Positions 26,701-34,440 of a DNA stretch of 64,000 nucleotides are shown one piece after another (within the stretch, counting starts at the first letter, position 1; each line of letters starts with the position of its first letter). Below the pieces are notes generated by a model. That model was not told the DNA's origin, searched no databases, and saw nothing but the letters and a program-made list of their open reading frames with translations. The position numbers and the translations under genes are program-made. The DNA lies in NCBI RefSeq assembly GCF_009915685.1, contig NZ_JAABLP010000002.1; one strand, written 5' to 3'. This DNA comes from Pannonibacter tanglangensis. Its GTDB lineage: Bacteria > Pseudomonadota > Alphaproteobacteria > Rhizobiales > Stappiaceae.

Positions 26701-26722
26701 GTGTACCTCATATGAGATACAC
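26701..26722 (-). promoter_or_regulatory. Palindromic operator upstream of the antitoxin gene
   Basis: gtgtacctcatatgagatac followed by ac is a near-perfect 22-bp palindrome with the perfect core ctcatatgag, 45 bp upstream of the antitoxin ATG. A second perfect palindrome, atcatcgatgat, lies next to it at 26689-26700. Ribbon-helix-helix antitoxins bind such sites to autoregulate. The stretch is AT-rich relative to the surroundings. Confidence 0.65.
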
Positions 26723-26729
26723 TCTCAAC

Positions 26730-28613
26730 TTAGCCCTCTTCGAGCTCCGCAGACAGCAGCAGCCACTCTTCCTCGGTGCTGACGAGTTTCTTTTCGCAGA
26801 AGGCGCGTTCCTTGGCGAACTTGGCGGCCCGTTCCGGATCGCGGGTGAAGAAGTCGGGATCGGACATCATCTCGTCGATCCTGGCGATCTTCTCCTGCAG
26901 CCGCGCCATTTCCTTCTCGGCCGCCTCGATCTGCTTGCGCAGCGGGGCCTGGCGGGCGCGGCGCTCGGCCGCATCGCGGCGCTTGTCGGCGCCGCTCGCC
27001 GCCTTCTCGCGCTCGCGTTCCTCGTCCTCGCGGGCCTTCTTCAGGCTGTCGGGGCCTTGCAGGATGTAGCGGCGATAATCGTCCATGTCGCCGTCGAAGG
27101 GGGCGACGCGACCGTCGGCCACGAGCCAGAGCCGGTCGGCGCAGGCCTCCACCAGATGGCGGTCGTGCGAGATGAGCACCACGGCGCCCTGGAACTCGTT
27201 CAGGGCCTGGACCAGCGCCTCGCGGCTGTCGATGTCGAGGTGGTTCGTCGGCTCGTCGAGGATGATGAGGTTCGGGCCGTCGAAGGTGGCAAGGCCGAGC
27301 AGCAGGCGCGCCTTCTCGCCGCCGGAGAGATCCTTGGCGGGCGTGTCCATGCGGTCGGTCGGCAGACCGAAGCGGGCGACGCGGGCGCGCACCTGGGCTT
27401 CGGCCGCCTGCGGCATCAGGCTGCGCACATGGGCGACCGCGCTTTCGGCCGGGCGCAGTTCATCGAGCTGGTGCTGGGCAAAGAAGGCGATCTTCAGCTT
27501 CGAGGCCCGGACGATCTCGCCCGACATGGGGGCCAGCCGCTCCGAGATCAGCTTGGCGAAGGTGGACTTGCCGTTGCCGTTGGAGCCGAGCAGGGCGATG
27601 CGGTCATCGGTGTCGATGTTGAGCGAGATCCGCGACAGCACGGTGCGCTCGCCGTAACCCACGGCAACGCTGTCGAGCTTGAGGATCGGCGGGGCGAGAC
27701 GGCCCTGCGGATCGGGGAAGTGGATCGGTTTGGCGCTCTCCTCGGTCAGCGCGATGATCGGCTCCATCTTCTCCAGCATCTTGAGGCGCGACTGGGCCTG
27801 GCGGGCCTTGGTGGCCTTGGCGCGGAAGCGGTCGACGAAGGCCTGCATGTGCTTGCGCTGCGCGTCCTGCTTTTCCTTGGCCTTCTGCTGCAGCAGCATC
27901 GTTTCGCGCCGCTGGCGGTCGAAGCTGTCGTAGCCGCCGCGGTAGAAGGTGAGCTTGCCGCGGTCCAGATGCACGATGGAATCGACCGCCTTGTTGAGCA
28001 GGTCGCGGTCATGCGAGATCAGCAGCACCTGGTGCGGATAGCGGGCGACGTAGCTTTCCAGCCAGAGCGTGCCCTCCAGGTCGAGATAGTTGGTGGGCTC
28101 GTCGAGCAGCAGCAGGTCCGGTTCGGAGAAGAGCACGGCGGCCAGCGCCACGCGCATGCGCCAGCCCCCCGAGAAGGCCGAGCACGGCCGGCGCTGCGCC
28201 TCGGCATCAAAGCCAAGGCCGAACAGGATCGCCGACGCCCTCGCCTCGGCCGTGTGCGCGGAAATGTCGGCGAGGCGCGTGTGGATGGCAGCGATCCGGT
28301 CCGGATCGGTCGCCGTCTCCGCCTCGGCAAGCAGGCGCGCACGCTCGGTGTCGGCGGCCAGCACCACCTCCAGCAGGCTGTCCTCGGTGCCCGGGGCCTC
28401 CTGGGCCACCTGGCCGATCCGGGCGTTCTTCGGGATGCTGACGGAGCCCGTTTCCGGTGCGAGGTCACCGGTGATCAGCTTGAACAGGGTGGACTTGCCC
28501 GCGCCGTTGCGCCCCACGAGGCCTGTCTTGCTGCGGGCGGGCAGGGTGACGCTGGCGCTGTCGATGAGAAGGCGGCCGGCGATGCGGTAGGTGAGGTCGG
28601 TGATCTGCAACAT
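26730..28613 (-). CDS. ABC-F family ATPase (translation factor type)
   Basis: A 627-residue soluble protein with two ABC ATPase domains in tandem and no membrane segment. Domain 1: Walker A GRNGAGKST, signature FSGGWRMRVA, Walker B LLLLDEPTNYLD. Domain 2: Walker A GSNGNGKST, signature LSGGEKARLL, Walker B LIILDEPTNHLD. The inter-domain linker (about residues 230-310) and the C-terminal coiled coil (about 540-627, Lys/Glu/Arg-rich) are typical of ABC-F proteins that act on ribosomes. Closest in layout to YheS/Uup; I do not assign which. The start at 28613 (MLQITDLTYRIAG) is preferred over an upstream in-frame ATG at 28703. Confidence 0.9.
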   Translation of the reverse strand: MLQITDLTYRIAGRLLIDSASVTLPARSKTGLVGRNGAGKSTLFKLITGDLAPETGSVSIPKNARIGQVAQEAPGTEDSLLEVVLAADTERARLLAEAETATDPDRIAAIHTRLADISAHTAEARASAILFGLGFDAEAQRRPCSAFSGGWRMRVALAAVLFSEPDLLLLDEPTNYLDLEGTLWLESYVARYPHQVLLISHDRDLLNKAVDSIVHLDRGKLTFYRGGYDSFDRQRRETMLLQQKAKEKQDAQRKHMQAFVDRFRAKATKARQAQSRLKMLEKMEPIIALTEESAKPIHFPDPQGRLAPPILKLDSVAVGYGERTVLSRISLNIDTDDRIALLGSNGNGKSTFAKLISERLAPMSGEIVRASKLKIAFFAQHQLDELRPAESAVAHVRSLMPQAAEAQVRARVARFGLPTDRMDTPAKDLSGGEKARLLLGLATFDGPNLIILDEPTNHLDIDSREALVQALNEFQGAVVLISHDRHLVEACADRLWLVADGRVAPFDGDMDDYRRYILQGPDSLKKAREDEEREREKAASGADKRRDAAERRARQAPLRKQIEAAEKEMARLQEKIARIDEMMSDPDFFTRDPERAAKFAKERAFCEKKLVSTEEEWLLLSAELEEG

Positions 28614-28699
28614 GGGCGGATCTTTGGGCGAGTTGTCCGGGTTTCGCAAGAACCAAACCGCCACTGTCGTGAAGAACCCCGCCAGGTCACTCCTTTGCC

Positions 28700-29587
28700 T
28701 CACTGCTCGGCTTTCAGATAGCGTAGATAAAGGTCTGCCATCTGGTTCAGGCGTTCATAGCACAAGTGCATTTCACGCTTTTGCGGGTGCCAGAATGCGT
28801 TTTCCTCGCCGCAGCGTATCGCCCGGAATACAACCGGTTCGGGAAGTTTGTAGAACGCGTCCAGTTCTTCTGCCACCAGCTCCATCAGCTCATTGGTCTT
28901 GAAGTCCTCGGTCAGCAGTTGCATGCCCACGGGGGCTGGACCGTAAACAACCTTTATCTTGCGGTCCGGATCGTTGTCAGCCCGCTGGTGCGGCTCAAGG
29001 AGCTTGGCCCAGGCGTATTCCGCATCGGCGTAGTCCTGTGCGCAGCTCTCAATGCGGTCTGCCTCCAGTTCCAGTTCGACCGCAAGATCGCCAAAGGTCT
29101 TGGCATCCTTGCCGACCATGAGGCAAAGGACCTTGTATCCTCGTTGAATGTCGAGGCTGTGCTCACCGGCAAAGTCAGCTTCAGCGATCTCGTTCTTGTT
29201 CGCCAGCAGGAACCATCCGTCCATGGCCGCCGAAAGCAGGTGATTGACGGTCTCGTCCTCGAACTGAAGCATGGAGACTGCGGCGAAGTTGTCCGCTGCG
29301 TCCTCTTCCTTTCCCAGCACCGGCAGCTCCAGTTCGGACACAAGCATGTGCCCTGCTTCATGGTAGAGCGTGAAGAGGGCGTTTCCGGCAACGAAGTCCA
29401 ACAACGCCTCCCGATCCGCCTCAGCAAGGTCCTTGATTGCGGCTGTCACCTGCGCCGGAGTTGCGGTGTTGGGGTTGTCCTCGCTGAAGGGCGAGCTTGC
29501 AGTGGCGGCACCTGCAAACATTGCCAGAAGCGTGGCGAGCACCAGGCTCACGCAAGGCGTGATCGTAGTTTTCAGGACTGACAGCAT
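28700..29587 (-). CDS. DUF4344 putative metallopeptidase, exported
   Basis: A 295-residue protein with a signal peptide (about 1-30, hydrophobic LVLATLLAMFAGAATAS) and a zinc-protease motif HEAGH in FTLYHEAGHMLVSELELP, followed by an acidic EEDAADNFA segment that may supply the third ligand. Cysteines in IESCAQDY, IRCGEENAF and HLCYERL suggest disulfides in the periplasm. This matches the DUF4344 pattern. Substrate unknown. Its stop is 87 bp upstream of the ABC-F start on the same strand. GC content is slightly below that of the neighbours, and it separates ABC-F from ndk. Confidence 0.75.
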   Translation of the reverse strand: MLSVLKTTITPCVSLVLATLLAMFAGAATASSPFSEDNPNTATPAQVTAAIKDLAEADREALLDFVAGNALFTLYHEAGHMLVSELELPVLGKEEDAADNFAAVSMLQFEDETVNHLLSAAMDGWFLLANKNEIAEADFAGEHSLDIQRGYKVLCLMVGKDAKTFGDLAVELELEADRIESCAQDYADAEYAWAKLLEPHQRADNDPDRKIKVVYGPAPVGMQLLTEDFKTNELMELVAEELDAFYKLPEPVVFRAIRCGEENAFWHPQKREMHLCYERLNQMADLYLRYLKAEQ

Positions 29588-29765
29588 TCGTGTTCTCGGC
29601 TTCGGATTGCGGCGTTGCGTTGTTCGATCCCTTGGTTTGTCCGGGGCCCTTGCGGTCGCCCTCGACCAAAGCTATACGGATGGTCGATTTCGAATTCGAC
29701 CGGGCTCAAGGCCCGGTTTGTTGTGTTGGATTGATCCACACAAATCAAAAAGAGACGAGAGAAAA

Positions 29766-30188
29766 ATGGCTATTGAACGCACCTTCTCCATGATCAAGCC
29801 GGACGCGACCAAGCGCAACCTGACTGGCGCCATCACCGCCAAGCTGGAAGAAGCCGGCCTGCGCGTCGTCGCCTCGAAGCGCGTGTGGATGAGCCAGCGT
29901 CAGGCAGAAGCCTTCTACGCCGTCCACAAGGACCGTCCGTTCTTCGGCGAACTGACCGAGTTCATGTCCTCCGGCCCGACCATCGTCCAGGTGCTGGAAG
30001 GCGAGAACGCGATTGCCAAGAACCGTGAAGTGATGGGCGCCACCAACCCGGCCAACGCCGCCGAAGGCACCATCCGCAAGCTGTTCGCCCTGTCGATCGG
30101 CGAGAACTCGGTGCATGGCTCCGACGCTCCGGAAACCGCTGCCGAAGAGATCGCCTTCTGGTTTGCTGGCCACGAGATCGTCGGCTGA
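29766..30188 (+). CDS. ndk: Nucleoside diphosphate kinase
   Basis: Balances NTP/NDP pools by ping-pong phosphate transfer. The 140-residue protein (MAIERTFSMIKPDATKRNLT) has the active-site His117 in NSVHGSDAPETA. The frame is open upstream to 29370, but the family start and GAGA upstream point to 29766. A terminator follows, so it is monocistronic. Confidence 0.97.
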   Translation: MAIERTFSMIKPDATKRNLTGAITAKLEEAGLRVVASKRVWMSQRQAEAFYAVHKDRPFFGELTEFMSSGPTIVQVLEGENAIAKNREVMGATNPANAAEGTIRKLFALSIGENSVHGSDAPETAAEEIAFWFAGHEIVG

Positions 30189-30211
30189 TCAGCTGACAAT
30201 CACGCAAAATC

Positions 30212-30243
30212 AAAGGCCGGCTCCGCGAGGGGCCGGCTTTTTT
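30212..30243 (+). terminator. Intrinsic terminator after ndk
   Basis: Stem aaaggccggc paired with gccggctttt region (core gccggc at 30216-30221 and 30232-30237, extended by G-U and three A-T pairs), then a T run through 30243. It begins 23 nt after the ndk stop. Confidence 0.85.
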
Positions 30244-30385
30244 CGTATCTTGGCACAGGAGCCAAACTGGCACCCTGATTTTGCGCCGACCGTTGCTTGA
30301 CTTCGCCGGCACAAGGTCTGAAACCTCGGACATTGTCGTCCGGGCGCGTGTTGCGTCCGCTTGAGCGCCAGCCAGCGAGTGTCGC

Positions 30386-32488
30386 ATGAACAAGCCCGCC
30401 ACGATCACTGCCTTCTCCGCCTGCCCGCACGACTGTCCCTCGACCTGCGCGCTCGAGGTGGAGGTGACGGCGGAGGGGCGGATCGGCCGCCTGCGCGGGG
30501 CGCCGGACAATGACTACACGGCCGGCGTCATCTGCGCCAAGGTAGCCCGCTACACCGAGCGGCTCTATCATCCCGACCGGTTGACCCGCCCGCTCCGCCG
30601 GGTGGGGGCCAAGGGCGAGGGGCGGTTCGAGCCGATCTCCTGGGATGCCGCACTGGATCTCATCGCCGAGAAGTTCCTCGACGCCGAGGCCCGCTTTGGC
30701 ACCGAGACGATCTGGCCCTATCACTATGCCGGGACCATGGGGCTGGTGCAGCGCGACGCCATCCACCGGTTCCGCCACGCCAAGGGCACCTCGCGCCAGT
30801 TCGACAGCTTCTGCACCAACATGGCCTGGACCGGCTATGTCGCCGGCACGGGCCGGTTGTCCGGGCCCGATCCGCGGGAGATTGCCCGCGCCGACCAGGT
30901 GGTGATCTGGGGCACCAATGCGGTGGCGACGCAGGTCAACGTGATGACCCACGCGATTGCCGCCCGCAAGCAGCGCGGCGCGCGGATCATCGTCGTCGAC
31001 GTCTACCGCACGGAGACCATGAAGCAGGCGGATGTGGGCGTGATCGTCAAGCCGGGCAGCGATGCGGCGCTCGCCTGCGCCATCATGCATGTCCTCTTCC
31101 GCGACGATCTTGCCGACCGGGCCTATCTCGCCCGCTACACCGACTGTCCGGATGCGCTGGAAGCGCATCTGGCGAGCCGCACGCCGGAGTGGGCGGAGGC
31201 CATCTGCGGTGTGCCTGCGGCTGATATCGTCAGCCTCGCCCACATGATGGGCCAGGTGAAGAAGACCTTCTTCCGCCTCGGCTACGGCTTCACCCGCACA
31301 CGCAACGGCGCGGTGTCCATGCATGCGGCCGCCAGCATCGCCGCGGTGACGGGCTGCTGGCAGTATGAGGGCGGCGGCGCCTTCCACAACAACGGCGCGA
31401 TCTACCAGCTCAACAAGGCGATGGTGGAGGCCCCGGAGCTGAAGACGGCCACACGCCTCCTCGACCAGAGCCTCGTCGGCCGGGTGCTGACCGGTGACCG
31501 CACGGCGCTGGCCGGCGGCCCGCCGGTGACGGCGATGCTGATCCAGAACACCAATCCGGTGTCTGTTGCCCCCGAGCAGTGCAAGGTGGTGGAAGGCTTT
31601 GCCCGCGAGGATCTCTTCACCGTGGTGCATGAGCAGTTCATGACGGATACCGCCCGTCATGCCGACATCGTGCTGCCGGCAACCCAGTTCCTCGAGCATG
31701 ACGACATCTACAAGGGCGGTGGCCACCAGTATCTGATCTTCGGTCCGAAGCTGACCGAGGCACCGGGCGAGGCGCGCGAGAACCTGTTCGTCATCAACGA
31801 GCTGGCCCGCCGGATCGGGGCGAAGGATCATCCCGGGTTCCACATGAGCGCGCGCGAGCATGTCGACTGGATGCTGGTCAATTCCGGCTATGGCACGCTC
31901 GCCGACCTGGAGGCCGGGCGCTGGAAGGACATGCAGCCCGGCTTCGAGCAGGCGCATTTCCTGAAAGGCTTCGGCCATGCCGACGGCAAGTTCCATTTCC
32001 GCGTCGACTGGGCCAGGACGCTGGCTCCCAACCGGCCCGAGGACGGCAAGGCGCTCGGACCGGTGGCGACCATGCCGGAGCTGCCCGACTACTGGGATGC
32101 GGTCGAGCGGGCCGATGCCGACCATCCCTTCCGCCTCGTGACGGCACCGGCACGCTCGTTCCTCAACTCGACCTTCTCCGAGACCCCGGGCTCGGTGAAG
32201 AAGGAGGGGGGACGGCCCGAGGTCTGGCTGACGGCACAGGACGCCGCGAAGGCCGGCGTGGCCGACGGCGACAAGGTGGTGATGGGCAATGGGCGCGGCG
32301 AGGTCGTCCTGCACGCCCGGGTGATCGAGGGGCTGGTGCAGGGGACGGTGATCTCCGAAGGGTTGTGGCCCAACTCCGCCTTCGAGACCGGCTGCGGCAT
32401 CAACACGCTGACCGGCGCCGACCCGGTCGCCCCCTACGGCGGCGCCGCGTTCCACGACACCGCCGTCTGGATCCGCAAGGCGGGGTGA
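30386..32488 (+). CDS. Molybdopterin (bis-MGD) oxidoreductase, DMSO reductase family
   Basis: A 700-residue molybdoenzyme. The N-terminal [4Fe-4S] site is Cys13, Cys17, Cys21 and Cys50 (CPHDCPSTC then GVIC, spacing x3, x3, x28). Central motifs include QFDSFCTNMAWTG and the nucleotide-binding WGTNAVATQVNV; a C-terminal MopB-type beta domain covers about 590-700. No Tat signal is present, so it acts in the cytoplasm. No electron-transfer subunit gene is adjacent. Related soluble proteins are often annotated as formate dehydrogenase-like or biotin-sulfoxide-type reductases; the substrate cannot be assigned here. moeA and moaC, needed for its cofactor, are 2 kb away but belong to a different transcript. 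Confidence 0.88.
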   Translation: MNKPATITAFSACPHDCPSTCALEVEVTAEGRIGRLRGAPDNDYTAGVICAKVARYTERLYHPDRLTRPLRRVGAKGEGRFEPISWDAALDLIAEKFLDAEARFGTETIWPYHYAGTMGLVQRDAIHRFRHAKGTSRQFDSFCTNMAWTGYVAGTGRLSGPDPREIARADQVVIWGTNAVATQVNVMTHAIAARKQRGARIIVVDVYRTETMKQADVGVIVKPGSDAALACAIMHVLFRDDLADRAYLARYTDCPDALEAHLASRTPEWAEAICGVPAADIVSLAHMMGQVKKTFFRLGYGFTRTRNGAVSMHAAASIAAVTGCWQYEGGGAFHNNGAIYQLNKAMVEAPELKTATRLLDQSLVGRVLTGDRTALAGGPPVTAMLIQNTNPVSVAPEQCKVVEGFAREDLFTVVHEQFMTDTARHADIVLPATQFLEHDDIYKGGGHQYLIFGPKLTEAPGEARENLFVINELARRIGAKDHPGFHMSAREHVDWMLVNSGYGTLADLEAGRWKDMQPGFEQAHFLKGFGHADGKFHFRVDWARTLAPNRPEDGKALGPVATMPELPDYWDAVERADADHPFRLVTAPARSFLNSTFSETPGSVKKEGGRPEVWLTAQDAAKAGVADGDKVVMGNGRGEVVLHARVIEGLVQGTVISEGLWPNSAFETGCGINTLTGADPVAPYGGAAFHDTAVWIRKAG

Positions 32489-32531
32489 GGCCTCGCGGGC
32501 CGCGGAACAGGTCTGGTCTGCCCAGGTCTGA

Positions 32532-33392
32532 TCAGGTCTGGAACGCGATGGGGTCGAGGATGATCTCGTCGCGGGCGCGGAAGTAGGGTGGCTGGCGAAG
32601 ATAGCGCACGTCGGAGCCGTCGAGGCTGACGTTGCCCTTGCCGTCGAAGTTCGGTCCGTGGATCCGCATCCGGCCGGCGAGGTCCGGATCGTCCTGCAGG
32701 CACTGGCGGAGGACACGGGTGAACATGCCAGGTCCTGTCAGCTGCAGGATCGCGGACTTCGGATTGGCGAAGCGGCGGCCGGCAAATTCCGGCGCGTAGT
32801 CGCAGATCGCCGCGATCATGCGCGCCAGCACGGGATGGCCGGGCGCGAAGCCGAAGCCCCATTGCGCGACATACCGGTCCGGGTGCGGCAGGAGCCTGAG
32901 AATGGTCTGGTCCGGCAGCAGGTGGCACTCGCTGAATTCGTGGGCGAGGAGGGCGGTCGTGTCCGGCGCATGCAGGGCATCAAGCGGCACGGTCACCGCC
33001 TTGTTGATGTCGAAATAGTAGCCGCCCCGCTCGTGCAGCAGGCAATAGCGCAGGATGTCGGCCTGCATCGGACCGAAGCGCGCGCCGCGGTAGACGGCAT
33101 GGACCGGATGGTGGCCCCAGGCGTCCGCCATGTAGGCATCGCGGGCGGCACGGTCGAGCAGGACGAAGGTCAGCCCCGGATTTTGCCGCCGGAAGGCCTG
33201 AAGCGCGGCCAGATGCCGCCGGCCGAACAGGTTTTCCTCCCAGGTCTGGTAGACGCGGCGCGGGATGGCCGTGTCTTGCGCCGGCGCGGCCTCAGGAGCC
33301 GGCACGGGGTCGGGCAGCGGCCGGAGCGGATAGTCGAGGACGAGGGCGCGGATGTGCCTGGTTCGCTTCAGGATCGACTTCTTGAGACGCAT
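32532..33392 (-). CDS. Glycosyltransferase of the OCH1/capsular-sugar type
   Basis: A 286-residue protein starting MRLKKSILKRTRHIRALVLD; the frame is open another 81 codons upstream but that part looks like non-coding sequence. Motifs IPRRVYQTWEEN, ADILRYCLLHERGGYYFDIN and the later LLPDQTIL fit the glycosyltransferase sugar-binding (DXD-containing) family. The usual DXD after GG-Y is here Asp-Ile-Asn (FDINK), so metal coordination may be altered. No membrane helix. No polysaccharide cluster surrounds it. It converges with the molybdoenzyme (43 bp between stops). Confidence 0.72.
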   Translation of the reverse strand: MRLKKSILKRTRHIRALVLDYPLRPLPDPVPAPEAAPAQDTAIPRRVYQTWEENLFGRRHLAALQAFRRQNPGLTFVLLDRAARDAYMADAWGHHPVHAVYRGARFGPMQADILRYCLLHERGGYYFDINKAVTVPLDALHAPDTTALLAHEFSECHLLPDQTILRLLPHPDRYVAQWGFGFAPGHPVLARMIAAICDYAPEFAGRRFANPKSAILQLTGPGMFTRVLRQCLQDDPDLAGRMRIHGPNFDGKGNVSLDGSDVRYLRQPPYFRARDEIILDPIAFQT

Positions 33393-33921
33393 GGACAAAA
33401 GGTCGTGACAAAAAAGGGTCGTGTGGTCCGCTGCCGGCGCGCCGGCGGGTGTTTGCCGTCTGTCCGCAACGGATCCGCCCGCGGGGCACCGCAGCGTGCG
33501 CCCGACAGGCCTCCCGCCGGACAGGTCGGGATAGTGTGCGTGCTTAGGATGACGGTTCGGCGTCCGTAAAGCCGGCGCGGCCGAATTTCTGCAACCGCGC
33601 GGCCGGGGACGGCAATCGCCTGTGGATTGGCCCATGCAGTCTCCCGCCTGCGCCCGGTTCGCCCGCCAGTCCGCCTTTCGAGACCTTGTTCGGGCCGACC
33701 TGAAATGAGGGGGGCGCGCAAAGACCAGCAGCCCACGTCTGGACCGGGAGCCTCAAGGACGATTACGCCTCACGTGCCCGGCACGGCGGGCTGAACCACG
33801 GCACAGGACGGGCGCTGCTTCGCAACCAGTCGTTCCCTCCGCAGGCTGGCTACACGAAGCCGGGAGCGACTGCAGGCCGGGAGCCTTCCAGAGCCCTCAA
33901 ACAGCATAGAGAAATATCTGT

Positions 33922-33957
33922 TCATTGCAAATGATGCAAAAATCATCTGCAATGAAA
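33922..33957. repeat. AT-rich 36-bp dyad / hairpin
   Basis: ttcattgca (33922-33930) pairs with tgcaatgaa (33949-33957), and after one A/C mismatch atgat (33932-33936) pairs with atcat (33943-33947) around a gcaaaa loop. The surrounding 80 bp is strikingly AT-rich for this chromosome. It could be a regulator binding site or a hairpin of a lost element. Confidence 0.7.
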
Positions 33958-34121
33958 AAATTATGTTAGAAATGAAATGGTACTCTTCTCTGGCGTCTGG
34001 CATCTTCCGCATGCCGTCTGTCCCCCGGTGGCCCGGGTGCACGGGACGCCTGAGGCGCAAGGGGACAGGGCGGTCCGGCGGCCCTCCATCGGGGCAGGGC
34101 AGCCTGATCTCGGGGCCCTTG

Positions 34122-34317
34122 CTGGTTGGTCCTGTCTGGAAGCCCCCATCTGGACGCCCCCGTCTGGACGCCCCCGTCTGGATGGTCTTGTCTGGATGAT
34201 CCTGACGGGCTGGCCCCGTCGTGTCGGCCCCGTCGTGTTGGCCTTTTCTGGTTGGCCTCTTCTGGCTGGCCTTTTCTGGCAGCCTCTGTGCGTTGGCCTC
34301 GATCCGTTGGTCTCGCT
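34122..34317. repeat. 14-bp tandem repeat array, 14 units
   Basis: Fourteen consecutive 14-bp units run without a gap: for example ctggttggtcctgt (34122-34135), ctggaagcccccat, ctggacgcccccgt twice (34150-34177), ctggatggtcttgt, cgtgtcggccccgt, ctggttggcctctt, ctggctggcctttt, ending near ccgttggtctcgct (34304-34317). Two adjacent units are identical; the others have diverged, keeping tGG near position 3 and a pyrimidine-rich second half. The period is not a multiple of three, so it is not a coding repeat. Confidence 0.82.
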
Positions 34318-34387
34318 TTGGCTCCCGCAGTCCGACTCCAGGTGTTTTGCCCCCCGGGGTCCGGGAGCCACGGTGAGGCCGTGGTAG

Positions 34388-34415
34388 CCAGGCTGCCAGG
34401 CTGCCAGGCTGCCAG
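34388..34415. repeat. 8-bp tandem repeat, 3.5 copies
   Basis: ccaggctg occurs three times in tandem (34388-34411) followed by ccag, 26 bp downstream (minus strand) of the moeA stop. A likely slippage-prone microsatellite. Confidence 0.85.
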
Positions 34416-34440
34416 AGGGTGGGGATTGCCGGGCGCGGGG

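Larger units (their letters stand above)
33393..34440. other. About 1 kb of non-coding DNA upstream of the glycosyltransferase and downstream of moeA
   Basis: No convincing gene is visible on either strand. It contains an AT-rich patch with a 36-bp dyad (33922-33957), a 14-unit array of a 14-bp repeat (34122-34317) and a 28-bp stretch of an 8-bp repeat (34388-34415). As I recall, many Hyphomicrobiales have lexA next after moeA; here that place is taken by this region, so it may mark a rearrangement breakpoint. Confidence 0.55.

Noticed and set aside
30200..32716. An 838-codon minus-strand frame opposite the molybdoenzyme
   Set aside because: It covers a gene with intact Fe-S and bis-MGD motifs on the plus strand; the frame is Arg/Gly/His-rich noise.
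33770..34060. A 96-codon minus-strand frame across the AT-rich patch
   Set aside because: No ribosome site, mixed composition and no recognisable pattern; it probably just lacks stops by chance.
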